NCBI GenBank assembly: GCA_001414485.1
Contig: LLEY01000029.1
Coordinates: forward strand, 434,001-498,000
Direction: 5' to 3'
From: Calycina herbarum
Taxonomy: Eukaryota > Ascomycota > Leotiomycetes > Helotiales > Pezizellaceae
DNA: 64,000 nucleotides
The notes below the pieces were generated by a model that worked only from the letters and a program-made list of their open reading frames with translations, did no database searches and had not been told where the DNA came from. The translations under genes were made by a program, and so were the position numbers. Positions 31,651 through 43,958 of the stretch are shown here, one piece after another (positions within the stretch are counted from its first letter, which is position 1; each line of letters begins with the position of its first letter).

Positions 31651-34600
31651 ATGACAACAATCGACGAAATGGACGAGTTTTTTAATTTTGAGGACGCCGC
31701 TCAATCCAATCCATTGGAACTCCCTGCCGAAATAGACTTCAGTTCAATTGACTTTACAACTGGTCCTTACGATGCCAATCTGGCCTTTGCACAGGAGGAA
31801 AACGACGAGAACTCTTTCACGTGCCTCCAACACTTCTCCCCGCCTGGCGATACTGGCTCAAGTCTACTCATAGATCCTCAGGATGGCTCTGTATTAGACA
31901 CTGCAATGATGGGGCCTGCCGAGTTTATGGATTTTCCCAGATGGATTGATGGTATGAACGTCCCCTCGAACCCATGTACCTATTGTCGACGGATGAGAAT
32001 TCATTGCAAGGTTATCCGAGAAGGTCTTCGGAAGGGTTCCTGTACAAGTTGTGTTGCATTGGCTCGCTCTTGTTCTTTGAATCAGCCCATTGGAATCGAC
32101 AGACATCGGGATACCAGGGATGATTATGATGTTTATCCTCTACTGTATCCGGAAAACACCATCAACAACGAGGATGAGTCACAAGCTATCGATATTCCAG
32201 TCCAGCAGCCATGTGATCATTGCGAGGGGAGGGGGGTTCTTTGCAAGACCTCCAAAGAGGGCGGATCATGTACCGGTTGCACCTCGATGGACCTACGTTG
32301 CAGTCTGGCCGCTGAAAACATGCTGGTTGACTCAATGATTGCGGGTAACAACAGTATTGCACCTGGCCAGACTTGGATTTCAATGAAGTCTCCATTGGAA
32401 TCGCCCGTTGGATCCTCTCATAGCAGGTCGGCATCGGCATCACATCTAGGAAGCAAGAGAAACTCCGAGGAGGACCTTACCAGGGACGTTGGCGAGGGCA
32501 GTGCAAAAATCGGTGCTCGATTTTCTAGAGACTCGGTTCGCATTCTCCGCAGTTGGCTTTCGACTCATCATCGACACCCATATCCCACTGAGGAAGAGAA
32601 AGAAGGCCTTCAGAGACAGACGGGACTGAACAAAACCCAAATCACCAATTGGCTCGCCAATGCTCGTCGTAGAGGCAAAGTACGCGCGCCACGATCAACC
32701 TCTCCAAGTGTTAAAAATTATCCAAATGGTATCGATATCCCCAGAAGGTCAACACCAGCCATGGAAGAAATGGATCCCTTGGAAAGATGGAAAAACTCTC
32801 CCCCCGAACACGAACCTGCTTCCGTCACTGCCATTGCGAAAGCTGTTACTTCTTCTACGTTTTCATCTGATCGCAGCATCAGCCCTTACCACAGCAATGG
32901 CCACACAGAGGATGGATCTGGTCGATCAATATGTCGAGAGTCGTCCGCAAGCAGTTTGGGAACTTCCCAATCCAGTGGGAATTCGTTCGCCTCTGCATTT
33001 TCACACAAGTCAAGGGGCTCTTTTGGATCATTCGGATCTTTTGGTAGAGGAACAAGACGGCGTCGGCGTCGTCAGGCCCCCAAAGAAGTTAAAGTTCCAA
33101 ACACGAGTGGTCCTACAAGAACATATCAATGTACATTTTGTACAGAAACTTTCAAAACGAAGCACGACTGGCAGAGGCATGAGAAATCTTTGCATTTGTC
33201 CCTCGAAAGATGGGTGTGTTGTCCGGATGGACCGAGCCAGTTTTGCTCAGATTATGATCACAATCGATGTGTTTTCTGTGGTCTTCCCAATCCCCCAAGC
33301 GACCACGCGGAAATACACAATTATTCCAGCTGTGCAGACAGGTCACTGTTAGAGAGGACGTTCTATAGAAAGGATCATCTCCGGCAGCATCTAAATCTAG
33401 TCCACGACGTGAAGTTTCAAGCGTTTTCCATGGAAACCTGGAAAGTCGCTACCCCTGAAATTCGATCGCGATGTGGTTTTTGTGGAATTGTAATGGATTC
33501 GTGGACTTTCCGAGTAGATCATGTTGCGGAGCACTTTAAAGGAGGAAAAAGCATGGCGGACTGGAAGGGAGACTGGGGTTTTGAACCTCAAGTGTTGGAT
33601 ATTGTCGAAAATGGAATGCCACCATGTAAGTGTAACCCATGCCCATCTCCTCTATGATGCTGACCGGATAGATCTCATTCACGACGAACGAAATAGCCCT
33701 GAGCCATTTTCGTCAAAACCATCCCCGGCGGACACTCGTACTTTGGAGGATTTGGTCAAAATCGGGTTGGTAGAGTATATCCATACTCGGGTTCTTACAG
33801 GAACTCCTCCCACGGACTATGATTTGCTAGGGGAAGCACGGGAAATCGTTAAGAAAGCCGATGAATTTGTTTCACAGCCAGGTACTTGTGAGGTGTCTTG
33901 GTTTCGTGATCTGATCATGTATTCCAATAGCGGTGCACCTAGCCCGGAAAACTCCGGGGCAAAAGACATACCATGGACTCAAAAGCTCAAGGCCGTCAAA
34001 AAGTCGGCACCATATAACGATCTCGAAATATCCGCAATCCCATGTTCCAAAGAACGACAGCTAAAAACCTTTGTGATGGGAAAGCAGGCTTTGGGCCTAA
34101 CCGCAACGGATTTTGAACTCCAGGTGGAAGCATGCCGGATACTAGATGAGGTTGAAGTCGCCTCAAACTTCAAATGCAAAAGTGCCCTTGCTTGGTTCAA
34201 ATATCTCGTCACCGCTTCCAAGGAATGGCTCGCCGATTTCCGGAAACGGGCCCAGCTGCCTCGCAGCGACGAAATGGCACTCGAGCATGTTCGGTCTACC
34301 GATCCTACTTCCATCGATTATTCCATATATAACGAGCAGCGTTTGGAGAATGAGATGATTGACTGGGTCCAGTTGCAACGTGCTCAGGGTATCACACCGA
34401 CAGACGCTGATATTCAACACCATGCCCGCATGATTGTGTACAAGAATGATGACACCTGGAATCAGACTGCTATGGACAACTTGCCCATACTATACCTATT
34501 CAAACGCCAACAAGGTCTTGTGCCTGATAACGAGGATGGGCCAATTATGCCCCCTCTACCGGAATCCACCTTGCTCAACCACTCGTCTCCAAAATCAGCC

Positions 34601-35898
34601 CCCTCACCGAAACTTCTACATTGGGACTTGGAAGACTCCGAGAAATACAGGCATACCTTCTACCGAGAGACCGAAAATGCGCCCCGGCAACTTTTCTATG
34701 GCAACAACTGTCCACCAAATAGTTACTCCAGGGGCACAATCGAGCCTCTTGATCGACCTTTACACACACTAGTACAAAATCAACCATCAACAAACACGAA
34801 TCCGGCTCAACCTCTTCGATACTTTCTTAACGATGCAAACTGTTATGGTCGACTAGTTCGAGAGCTGTCACGTTTCGTGACGACCTGCGCCTCGGTAAAT
34901 AACCCAAACAGACATGTAAGTTTTGTCTCTCCTCGTTGGAATGCATTTACTAACAAAACCAGATTCCATCCGATGCTGAAATACAAAACCAAGCACGATG
35001 GGTAGTCTACGATGACGACGACCCATGGAATCAAACTGCCGCCGACAACGAGGAATGGCTCATCCGATTCAAAAGAGATGTTGGCCTTGCTCCTCCCGAA
35101 GAAGGACCTGGTCTACCTGTCTCTTCCAAGTCATGGCACGTTGACCTTGGTGGATCGGGATTCGAACCCCCTTATATCAATCCTGCCAAACCATGCTCTA
35201 GTATGGGCGATGAAGTGATGATGTATGTCGGCGATGAGGTCAGAATGGAAGACAAGGTCTACAAAGTCAACCCAACCACTGCCCAAAAGTTCGCCAGCAG
35301 CATCGGAACTCGATATCCGGCTCCTGCCAATGTCTTCTGTTCGAGAAAATTGGAAGGAGGCTTGAACAACTTTATGGCAGGACGGATTGCCCTTGGGACT
35401 TTTCCCACGGACGAGGAAATCAGAGCCAAGGCTCGAGAGATCTTGGGTGTTGAGGAGACAGCTGCGGATGATGTTCATCTTCTCGAGAAGTTCAAGGCCA
35501 TTCACGGGATGAACATTCAGACGTCTCCCCATGCTGGCTCGACATTCAGTAATGAGGCCGAATTATTAGCGGGCTTGGATAATGAACTCGCCATGTCGGG
35601 TGGAGCTACGGATTTATCAACCATGGCTATGGATTTCGATATGACATCTCCCACTTTCCCCAACACCTCAACTTCTAGCCTTGTGGTGCCTCCTATGACT
35701 TCAACGGCTGGATCGCCATCCTCATATATGAGCTCGAAGAAGGGCTATGTTCTTGATTCAGAACAGACCATTGAGGCGATGAGCATTGCAAAGGAATATG
35801 CGGATTTGTATCGGGTTCACTCTGCTACTGCTAGTCCTTTGCGAAGGAAGGCTAGTAAGAAGTTGGCGAATTCCAGTGGTTTGAACTGCCGGGATTGA
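31651..35898 (+). CDS. Homeobox / Zn2Cys6-like / C2H2 multidomain transcription factor
   Basis: Exons are 31651-33625, 33672-34915 and 34963-35898, giving 1384 residues. The N-terminus is acidic. Two Cys clusters follow the Zn2Cys6 spacing: CX2CX6CX11CX2CX6C from about residue 109 and CX2CX6CX8CX2CX6C from about residue 188. A TALE-type homeodomain is at about 287-346, with the recognition helix [18 protein letters not shown]2H2-like fingers follow from about residue 491 ([10 protein letters not shown], then CGFCG with HVAEH). The part after residue 660 has five helical repeats centred on a G-x-x-PTD-x-(D/E)-(I/L) step, two with DDPWNQTA or DDTWNQTA. Fungal proteins with a homeodomain next to C2H2 fingers are known; the Zn2Cys6-like pairs and C-terminal repeats are less familiar. 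It presumably regulates transcription in the nucleus. Confidence 0.85.
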
Positions 35899-37671
35899 GG
35901 GGTGGTTTGGAGTTCTTAAAAGTTTTGCCTTTTTGCTTTGGGGGGGATGGGGTTTTAATTTATGTGAGTATGAAGTAATGATTCGTTGTGTGTTTGCCTT
36001 TTGTTTTTTTGGATGTATGTGGATTGTGGGATTGGGAGTTCTTTCTTTCATACCGATTATTAAGGTGTAGGTTCTTTTTTTGATGAGGTTACTAGGCAAG
36101 GGGAAGGAAGGGGAAATGCGCGGGTATGGCAAAAGAACAAATCTCCGCCTCGGTTGTACATGACTTGATATGAAACTAGATATCTATTAAACAAGATAGC
36201 TAGCTATATAAAAAAGAATATAAATTAGTAATTTTCAACAATTGAATGACTTTTTGGCACTGTTATAAGGAAGGGTCTGTACAGAAGACGCGGTGTAAAG
36301 TATGGTTACTACCGTTACGCTGTAATACTCTGCAAATTGCCCTGAAGGCCAGCCCCATAAGAGGCGTTCAATTAGAGCAAGCGAGTCCATAGAAAGGCAT
36401 CTGAGCCCTGAATTTAGGGAGTCCGCTGAAAAACGGCTTCAAGGCACCTTACCACGTACATGCCTAAAGTCTCTATAACTTACTTACACCGTGTTCTCCG
36501 TGAGAGGCCTGAATGTTACTATGTGGAATTGTTCTTGGCAGTTACTTCTCTTTACCTGTGCAGTGTGTTGTGACTACTAACTAACGGTAATTATGTAGCT
36601 CAAAAATTATTCTCTGCTTGTTTGAATAGGTAGGTGGAAGGGGGTGGTCGCCGTCGCCGTCAAACTTGGAATATAGAGAGTATTAACGAGACTCTATTAA
36701 ATAAATATTAAGGACGTCACTGAGATAGCTGCAGCATTTGTATCTATAGTTTCGTTTTCATGATGATGTTATTTCGGTAGAGTATGGCTTTTGATATTAT
36801 AACGTGTTTATCTGGTATGATGTATATTGGGGACTGTGATAGCGAGATGTATCGATGGAGATTGTATTGATACTTAAGTTAGGTCGCGGCTAAAGTGTAG
36901 AGGTAAATGGGGGTTGATCAGGGTGGTGGGTCAGGGTTGGAGGAATTTCCCCTGAAGCAGGGATCTATTTTCGGCGTCTCTTAGAGTCTGATTGCTATTG
37001 CTTAGGGGATAAGAAGTCTGTAGTAAGGGTAATAAGTACCTCCTATAACGCTATACCTCATAAGCGTTACTTGACAGGGACGTAGTTGATGACTTGTAGT
37101 CACGACTTTAGAAGTCTATTCTCTCTTCTTACGGTTCTCAATTCTTTGGGTTTCCTGAGATTCCTAGAACCATTTGGTAAATAAGCGAGGTTATATAAAT
37201 TAGGAATTTTACACCTCCTAGGTTTCTTCAAACACCCAACTCTATTGTCCGCTCTTTCTTACTCCATGTACTGTTGATTTAAGCAAAAGACCTTATATTA
37301 GAAGCTCATTCAATTTGAAGAAAAGGCTTTGTTTTGAGAAATTTTCTAGTAACTACACTCCTGTTATTATCTTCTTCAAGTAGCTCTAAATAACCGGATA
37401 TCTTACTTTGCATTTTTCACTCTTTCAATTTAAGAAAAAAGGTGTAGCTTAAAAGATATTCTAGTAACTTCATTCGTTGTATTAACGCAATCTAAGGGAA
37501 GGCGACTTGACAGAAGTGATACCCAGATATCGCACACCAATCATTCTTCACAGGAAACTTTATTTCTCTCAAAATGGCACAATAGTGTTCAATTCCTGCT
37601 AATTACGATCCGAATTACGCAGTTAACAATACACAATGAAGCCAAAGCGGTCCACCAGTATTACCTTGTGC
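35899..37671. other. Gene-free spacer
   Basis: The sequence is AT-rich around 36170-36240, with no supported gene. Two inverted units of the 115-bp repeat lie at about 37260-37490, annotated separately. Confidence 0.45.
37260..37490 (-). repeat. 115-bp repeat, two units, inverted relative to 4.1-4.9 kb
   Basis: On the minus strand the TTACTA anchors lie at 37467 and 37352, exactly 115 bp apart, and the surrounding blocks (AGAATATCTTTTAAGCT, CTTGAAGAAGATAATAACA) match the units at 4.1-4.9 kb. The array lies just past the 3' end of F-box-like member B. Confidence 0.7.
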
Positions 37672-38865
37672 CTAAAGAAGCGACTTAGTGTCAGATCCGC
37701 CCAGACTCAGAAGCCAAGCCCGGCGCTTTTCGTACTTTTCTCCCTTATCGAATTTCTTGTGGAAAGACAACAAAAATTGAAGCCGAAACCAGCCACATCC
37801 CGCAGGTTGATCTCTCACCGGGACCGACGTATCGCGTTTTAGTTCAAAAACATCCCATCCAATAGCCACGTCTACTTGTTTTGACAACTCTTTCATCTTC
37901 TGTTCCAGTTCTTCCGCACATTTCCATTCCAATCCATCTTCTAGATTCGTCCAGTTGGTTCTTGAAAAGAAACGAGCATGATGAACGCTGCGATGAACCA
38001 AGGCTGGTTTCGCAACGATGGTGGGATTGATGATGGCGCCGTGGTTTTTCGCATGAACTTCGTGGTGCAATGGACACAATTGAAAGGAGTCTGGAATCTT
38101 GAGGATGAGTTCGACCGACTTGATGTTGTGAACCGTGATGTTGTGAGCCTCAGGGTTGCTCGCGACGCGCTTGCTTAGCTTATTTTTGTAGGCGATGATC
38201 TCTTTGACTTTTTGGGCAAGTTGACCAACTTTCCAATTGACGAAATGGAAGCTACTGAATCTGGGAGGGGTTTTCTTCCAGGCGTCGGATGACATCAGTT
38301 GGTAGGCTAATTTCTGCAATAACATGCCCCTCTTGAGACAGTCGGTCTGCGAAACTAATGTAGTGCTAGGATTAGAATCTGTTTAGAAACACTAGATGGA
38401 GAACCTTACTTATTATACCCTCGGGACGTGGCTTCTGGCTTGGGTGGCAGCGCAACTTGAAATAGAATGTATTATTCTTGTAGAATATATCTTGCGCATC
38501 CACTTTCAGTGTCTTGCATGTTAGGGAAATGTTGATCAGGTCTGAAAACGTGCTAGCCTCCGACCAATTTCCAAGTACAACCTTTCGAGGTTTGACCTTT
38601 TCACGCGTGATTATTTTTGTGTCGATGAGAAGGAATTCGAGGATAAGGAGGCGGAGTTCGGCTGGGATTGTCATCAAAGACGGTGGTTCGTCCAAACGCA
38701 TTCTAGAGAACTGGAAATGCAGAGCGCGCACTTCGAAAGCCTCAATATAGGGCCTACGGTGGAACGCTACCAAACAATTAGTTACAAGGCTTCGATCTTG
38801 AAGATATACTTACATTTGATTGGTCGTTGGTTTATGAGAGCTGGGCCCCCGCTCATGGTTTCCAT
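37672..38865 (-). CDS. F-box-like family protein, member B
   Basis: Minus-strand exons are 38865-38814, 38766-38410 and 38354-37672, giving 363 residues with consistent phases. The start METMSG is in a short first exon, because the larger frame has no ATG near its beginning. The F-box-like region reads LMTIPAELRLLILEFLL, then ISLTCKTL and FYKNNTFYF. The middle has IPDSFQLCPLHH. The end has GWDVFE, CGWFRLQFLL, HKKFDKGE and RRAWLLSLGGSD. The main intron is phase 1, as in members A, C and D. It is divergent from member C, 407 bp away. Role unknown; adaptor function is inference. Confidence 0.65.
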
Positions 38866-39272
38866 TTTGGCGTGTTTGTTGTTGGAAGGGTAGAGCCTTT
38901 ACTACATGCGCAAAGCACAAGTCACTAACCCGTTGTGGCTTAAGGCGGGAACATGGAGCATTTGAGATTCACTTTTAACTTGCTTTTTTTATTTTGGGAG
39001 AAGCAGAAGCAGAAAGCCAGGTTGAGCTTCTCGCCTACTATACATGGCTTCTTATGTGCTTTAAGCTTTGATTCTTGGTTGCTGTAATATGAACAATATC
39101 TCTCTTCTATCCTATTAAATTGTCGGAGATACTCGCTCATTTGGTGAAGGTGAAGTTGATAGACCGGCAAAGAATAATGACCAGTGAATATTTCCCTCCC
39201 CTGCATTTATGTTTGCCCTAAGCAGCAGCCAACATCTCCACACTTTTCGCAAGTTGTCTGAGAGAGGTTGGA
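38866..39272. promoter_or_regulatory. Divergent promoter region of members B and C
   Basis: A 407-bp gap lies between two divergent family members. The minus-strand open frame at 38940-39206 has no recognised content and may be leader sequence. Confidence 0.35.
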
Positions 39273-40623
39273 ATGTCCAACGTTGACTTGGGTCCCAAGG
39301 GTAACTGTGCGCATCTAACGATTATGCCTGCCATTCAAGATGCTGCAACCGAAGAGGGAATCTCCCTTTTCACGACCGGTGCTTGTCAGCTCCATATCGT
39401 GGACTCTACAGGTAAGACTTGCTCCTACAGACTCGAGTTTCAAAGCTGATCGTACTGTGCATACATAGAGCCCGGAATGCAAACCACCTCCCAAACCCAA
39501 GTATGCGAGACCACATCCACCAATCCCGAAACAGCAACCCGTGATCCAGCCTCTCTACTCAGTATCTGCACCGACTGCCGTTACATTATCCTGGAATACC
39601 TCCTCGTGAGCCCTTTTCCAATCAAGCCACGCAATGGAAACTCCTCCGAAACTCGTGTTATGAGCCCAAGATTTACGGATATCGCTCTGGTATGCCAGAA
39701 GTTGAAGGAGGAGGCATATGATATCTTCTTTCGAAAAAATCAATTCCTCTTTGAGTCTTTACCAGTACAAGACCCAGCCCTACTCTTGTCCAGCGATCCT
39801 GCTCCGATCAGTAAGTTTAACATTTTTTCTTCTTTCGAACTTGTCTTAACATTATTGACGTGCTCTCATCTCTATAGCAACATTCTTTGGTCAATATTTT
39901 TTCAAGGAAAATGTAAGTAAGTTGCTCATCCAGAAGGTTTCCTGGAATTTGATGACCGAAGAAAATTGGGACTCCGACTTCAAAGGCCATAGCAACGCCA
40001 GACATGACTTCCGACCCACCGAACAGTTTAGTAAGAATATGAAGGCCCTAAAACTTCTCAAAGACAATATTCGAACTGTGGAACTTATTGTCAAGGTTCC
40101 TTCTACGCTCCAGCTTTGTCGGCGCCATTTCGAAATCCACACTAAAAAGTACGGAAGCGACAAGTACGGTTGCTACAATGGGGAACATAGGACTCATGTT
40201 GAAGCTAGGGACTCACAACTCCTAGCTGAGGCGGAAGAGTACTACCAGAGTTTCCAAAAACTGGACAAGTATGCCCTCCTCTTTTTCCCACTTGAGCTTA
40301 AGACACACGTCGAGGATCTGAATCTCTCGACGATGGCAGAGAAGTACAACAATAAGAAGGCCCGTATAGAAGGGGTTGAACGTGATTTTATGTGTATTCC
40401 CATACAACGACAAGTAAAGAAACTGAGGAAATTTACGAATGTCAATTTGAGATGGGTTCCTTTTGATTGGCAGAGGACCAGCTGGCGGAAGAACAATTGT
40501 GACTGGTTTTCCATTATGTACCTACGCGCACTTCATGAAGAATACGATAAGGGGTCTGAAACAAAAGTCAAAACAACATGGTTGGATAGTTTGGGGAGAG
40601 TGAGTCCTCCTGTCGAGAATTGA
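39273..40623 (+). CDS. F-box-like family protein, member C
   Basis: Exons are 39273-39411, 39469-39810 and 39878-40623, giving 408 residues with consistent phases; translation could instead start at the internal ATG 39477. The F-box-like region is LLSICTDCRYIILEYLL, then IALVCQKLKEEAYDIFF and KNQFLFE. The middle has VPSTLQLCRRHFEIH. Members A and B lack an insertion of about 60 residues (about 40195-40380) that is present here. The end has VNLRWVPFDW, NCDWFSIMYLRALHEEYDKG and TWLDSLG. The phase-1 intron after the F-box-like part is shared. It is convergent with member D. Confidence 0.65.
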
Positions 40624-41293
40624 ATGGTTAGTTGATGGGAGAGGAATGAAGGCTAGATATCTAGAATAATCAACCTTAATTATCACAAACGTTTAGAGCA
40701 TTTTTAAAATTAATCCAGAAGTTTGGAACAAGTAGCCTCAATTTTCTGCAATTATTTGTTAATAACACTGTGTTAGAACTTCAAGATCTAGGGCGTGAAA
40801 TACCGTCTAAGGAGATCTGTAAATTAGATATCTAGGACTTTAAATTGCTCTCGCTTCCTACCTATGGCCCGATGATTTTGGTTTCGCGACACGAGCATGA
40901 TTTACTATTCAACCTCGTTTCTTAAGGTTTGATTTACATGAAATAGTTTTAATGATTCGAGAATGGCAGTTTTTCAGCACAGAATTACACTGTGACACAA
41001 TATGGCTTCAAAAATAATAACCCCCACAAGAATTAAGACTTCCGCGAATCTGCGGGCTCAGACCTCCTCGCCCTAGGAATTTCGCACAATCAAAGCAAGG
41101 TGGTCGTAGGTGGAAGCAATGCCCGGATCTCTTACTGGGTTTTTTTTTGGCGCTCTCGCTACCCAGTTTATATATGTTCGTAAACAACTCGGAAACCTAT
41201 ATGTCTGAACTGAGGTCACAGGTCTGCAATTTTTTCTAGAAAGTAAAAGCGTTTATTGAGCGTAGTATCTTGGCTCCACAAAGAGAGTAAAGA
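40624..41293. other. Convergent intergenic spacer between members C and D
   Basis: AT-rich trailers of the two genes. No gene is seen. Confidence 0.4.
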
Positions 41294-42423
41294 CTAATGT
41301 TGCAGGTGGCCCTTACACAACCCGCTTGCATCCGAGCCTCCCAAACTCAAAAGCCACGCCATACGTTTTTCCTTCTTAGCACCACCATCAAACCTCTTGT
41401 GCAGCTCAATCAAATAGGCATGCCTAAACCAATCACATGTTGCCCTTTCACGAGTACCTTGCTCTGGTCCATCCCAATGGAATATATCCCACGACAAAGT
41501 AAAGTTTCTTGAGCCTATGGATAGTTGCAGGCCGTATTTCAAATAAAACCGTTCCACCACCAAACTATCCTTCATCATCCCTACAAGATCTTCCTCCTCC
41601 GGTTCTGCATAGGGTCGTACCCCTGCTAGTGCGGATCTATCGAAAACGCCCATATTTCCTGTACAATCTTCTTCGTGTGTCATGTGTAGTCCAGATTCCG
41701 TTTCAATGTCGTGGTGTCTGGTATGGAGATCAAAGTGATATTTGCAGAGCTTAAATGAATCTGCCATGCTTATAACCAACTCGAAGACTTGAGATTTGCC
41801 TATTTGTGCATATAGCAGGTTCCGTAAATTGGGCTGTATGTGTGTCTTTATCCAAGAATCGGTGATGGCTCGGTCGGAATCAAAGAAGTCGTTTTGGGCC
41901 CAGTACTCAGTCGTGATAACCTTTACAGCGCGGTTCATGATAAGTCGTTCTTTTGTGAAATCCGGCTTCCATGGAAATAAAGCTGGCACTATCAGAGGAT
42001 GTTAGGAAAGAATTATCATATAGGGGGGTTTTGTGCTTACGAGAAATTCTGCTGTCTGTTGGGGAAGCTCCTTGGTGCAGGTGATTGAACTTTTTATAAT
42101 CGATTGGGGAGTCGATATAGAACGTATTTCGTGCGTAGAATATTGGTTTAGACTCATTATGTAGCTGCCAGCACGTTTGAGATACGCTGAAGATATCGTG
42201 ATAAGCACCAGTCTCTGGTTCCTTTGGTTTGATTCTGGGGATGCTGGTCAGGGCGTATTCGAGTATGAGGGCGCGGACATCGTAATGGATTGTCAGAAGA
42301 GATGCCTTGGGCTTGGAGATGGCGCCGTCTGGAGCGAAAACTTCCTCGGAAGAACCTTCGAAGTTAGCTAGCCTGGTTTGATATTCGGATTGGTTTGAGT
42401 TACTTACTAGTATTTGGCACCAT
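41294..42423 (-). CDS. F-box-like family protein, member D
   Basis: Minus-strand exons are 42041 upstream to about 42367, and 41988-41294. A tiny first exon MVPNT (42423-42408) with a 40-nt intron is proposed, since the main exon has no ATG before the conserved region; that part is weak. The F-box-like region reads LLTIHYDVRALILEYAL, then VSQTCWQLHNESKPIFYARNTFY. The middle has MADSFKLCKYHFDLH. The end has LSWDIFHWDG, TCDWFRHAYLIELHKRFDGG and MAWLLSLGGSD. The phase-1 intron joining the two large exons is the same as in members A to C. About 350 residues. Role unknown. Confidence 0.6.
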
Positions 42424-43382
42424 GTTGGCTGCAATATCTGCAGGGAAGCCTTTGGAAGATGTGTAGATCGCAAACTGTTTGATGGGGAAACGTCCCACCT
42501 ATATGGAAGACCCTGAGAATTAAACGGTCATGTGATTTGGAGGTTGTTTGCCAAAGTGCTATTCAACCAGCGGACACTTAGTCTAAAAAGGAAATTGCAT
42601 TTTTTCACGCTGCCTTTCTGGTAAGGAGATCTACTAAGCTTTATTATCCTAAAAACCTGGGAGACTTAAAACAAAATGGGATCTTTTGAAGAGAGAAATA
42701 GGGGATTGCAATTCGTTCTTTCCATGAATTTACGTCTTTGCGTAGAAGTAATTTTCTTGTCTTATATGGCTAGATGAAAATAATGGAGACAAATTTGTTG
42801 CGATGGACTCTCTTTAAACTGACAACCCTAATCTGAACTTCTGGGACTATATTTGACAAAAAATCCCACCAAGAAGCGACTGGATGTCTTTATAGAGAGT
42901 GTACTAATAACTGTTGTGCTTTTTGGTGGTAACTGAAGATGTTCTAATAAAATGTTCTATGAAACAGTGATTGATTAAATTTAAAATATTCTTTCCCAAT
43001 ACTGTTTTACTTAAAGAGACTGGCAAGCAGATTAATATCAAGATTTCTGCCCCCCTATTGTCGTTGCACAATCTTTCATGGTTCTCATTTGAGAAAGTCA
43101 TTTCGTGAAGAAGGTGGTCATAGCACTGTTTGAGATATGAGGGCTTGAATTTGGCCTTGACAGTTTATCAAATCTAGAGAAAACACATTTACCCTATTCT
43201 TGATGTCCAAGGGCAAAAGATATCATCAGGGAGGGTCAATCTGTATACAAGAGAATTGGCAAGCATGGATCTTTTCCGCCCCCTCCCTCCACCCTCCACC
43301 CCCCTTGGGAAAAAAACAAAACCCTGCTGAAAGAACCCCCGCGACACAAGAAAAAACGCCATTCTTCCATTCCCGTGCCCTC
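42424..43382. other. Gene-free spacer
   Basis: AT-rich sequence with no supported gene. A C-rich tract at about 43280-43310 lies near the 3' end of the next minus-strand gene. Confidence 0.4.
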
Positions 43383-43958
43383 TTACAACAAGTTCAATTG
43401 GCCAAGAATGGTACTGAGGTCAAATTCTTGTCCAAATGGTGCTGGTTTCTCGGCGAGGTGCAGAATCCACGTAATCCAGACCGACTCGTTCTTCTCACGA
43501 ACGTGGCCATTCTCGTCCCTATGGCCGCCGATGATAATAGCGGTCTCATGAGCATCGAAGGAGGTGCGCGTCTTGAACTCATAGTCGTCGTCACTAAACT
43601 GCTTATCCATGAGATAGCAGATGTAGTATCGGAAGCCAAGAGTGTAATTCAGGTCCCATTCACGAAGATTCTTGAAAAAGACGGCCCATTTGGCTTGATC
43701 CGCCATCAGAAATCCCCCACCGTGTCGGGCAAGCATCTTCTCCAGGACCTTGCGAATCCCTTCTTCCAATTGTCGAATCTCCTCCTCTTCCAAAGTGCTG
43801 CTGCTGTACCAATAACGCTTATATGTAACGTGCGGTGGTGGGACGCCATCATTCTCCTCCTCCTCCCCGTCAACAATATCCAGGTTATCCATTTGAACAT
43901 CAAGCTCTCCGACTCCATCCACGCTCATGGCCGCCATTCTCTGGGTAATTTCGGACAT
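43383..43958 (-). CDS. Hypothetical acidic protein
   Basis: A single exon of 191 residues. I chose the ATG at 43958 because the longer frame begins without one. The N-terminus is acidic (DIVDGEEEENDG). A middle part, KRYWYSSSTLEEEEIRQLEE, probably forms a helix. The rest is rich in aromatic residues (MADQAKWAVFFKNLREWDL, GFRYYICYLMDKQF). I recognise no family. The opposite-strand frame of 258 codons is most likely its shadow, as it is Pro-rich at one end and lacks motifs. Confidence 0.6.
   Translation of the reverse strand: MSEITQRMAAMSVDGVGELDVQMDNLDIVDGEEEENDGVPPPHVTYKRYWYSSSTLEEEEIRQLEEGIRKVLEKMLARHGGGFLMADQAKWAVFFKNLREWDLNYTLGFRYYICYLMDKQFSDDDYEFKTRTSFDAHETAIIIGGHRDENGHVREKNESVWITWILHLAEKPAPFGQEFDLSTILGQLNLL

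Noticed and set aside
35149..35172. TTCGAACCCCC motif resembling a tRNA T-arm
   Set aside because: It lies inside the third exon of the transcription factor and codes for GFEPP in frame; no acceptor or anticodon stems pair around it.
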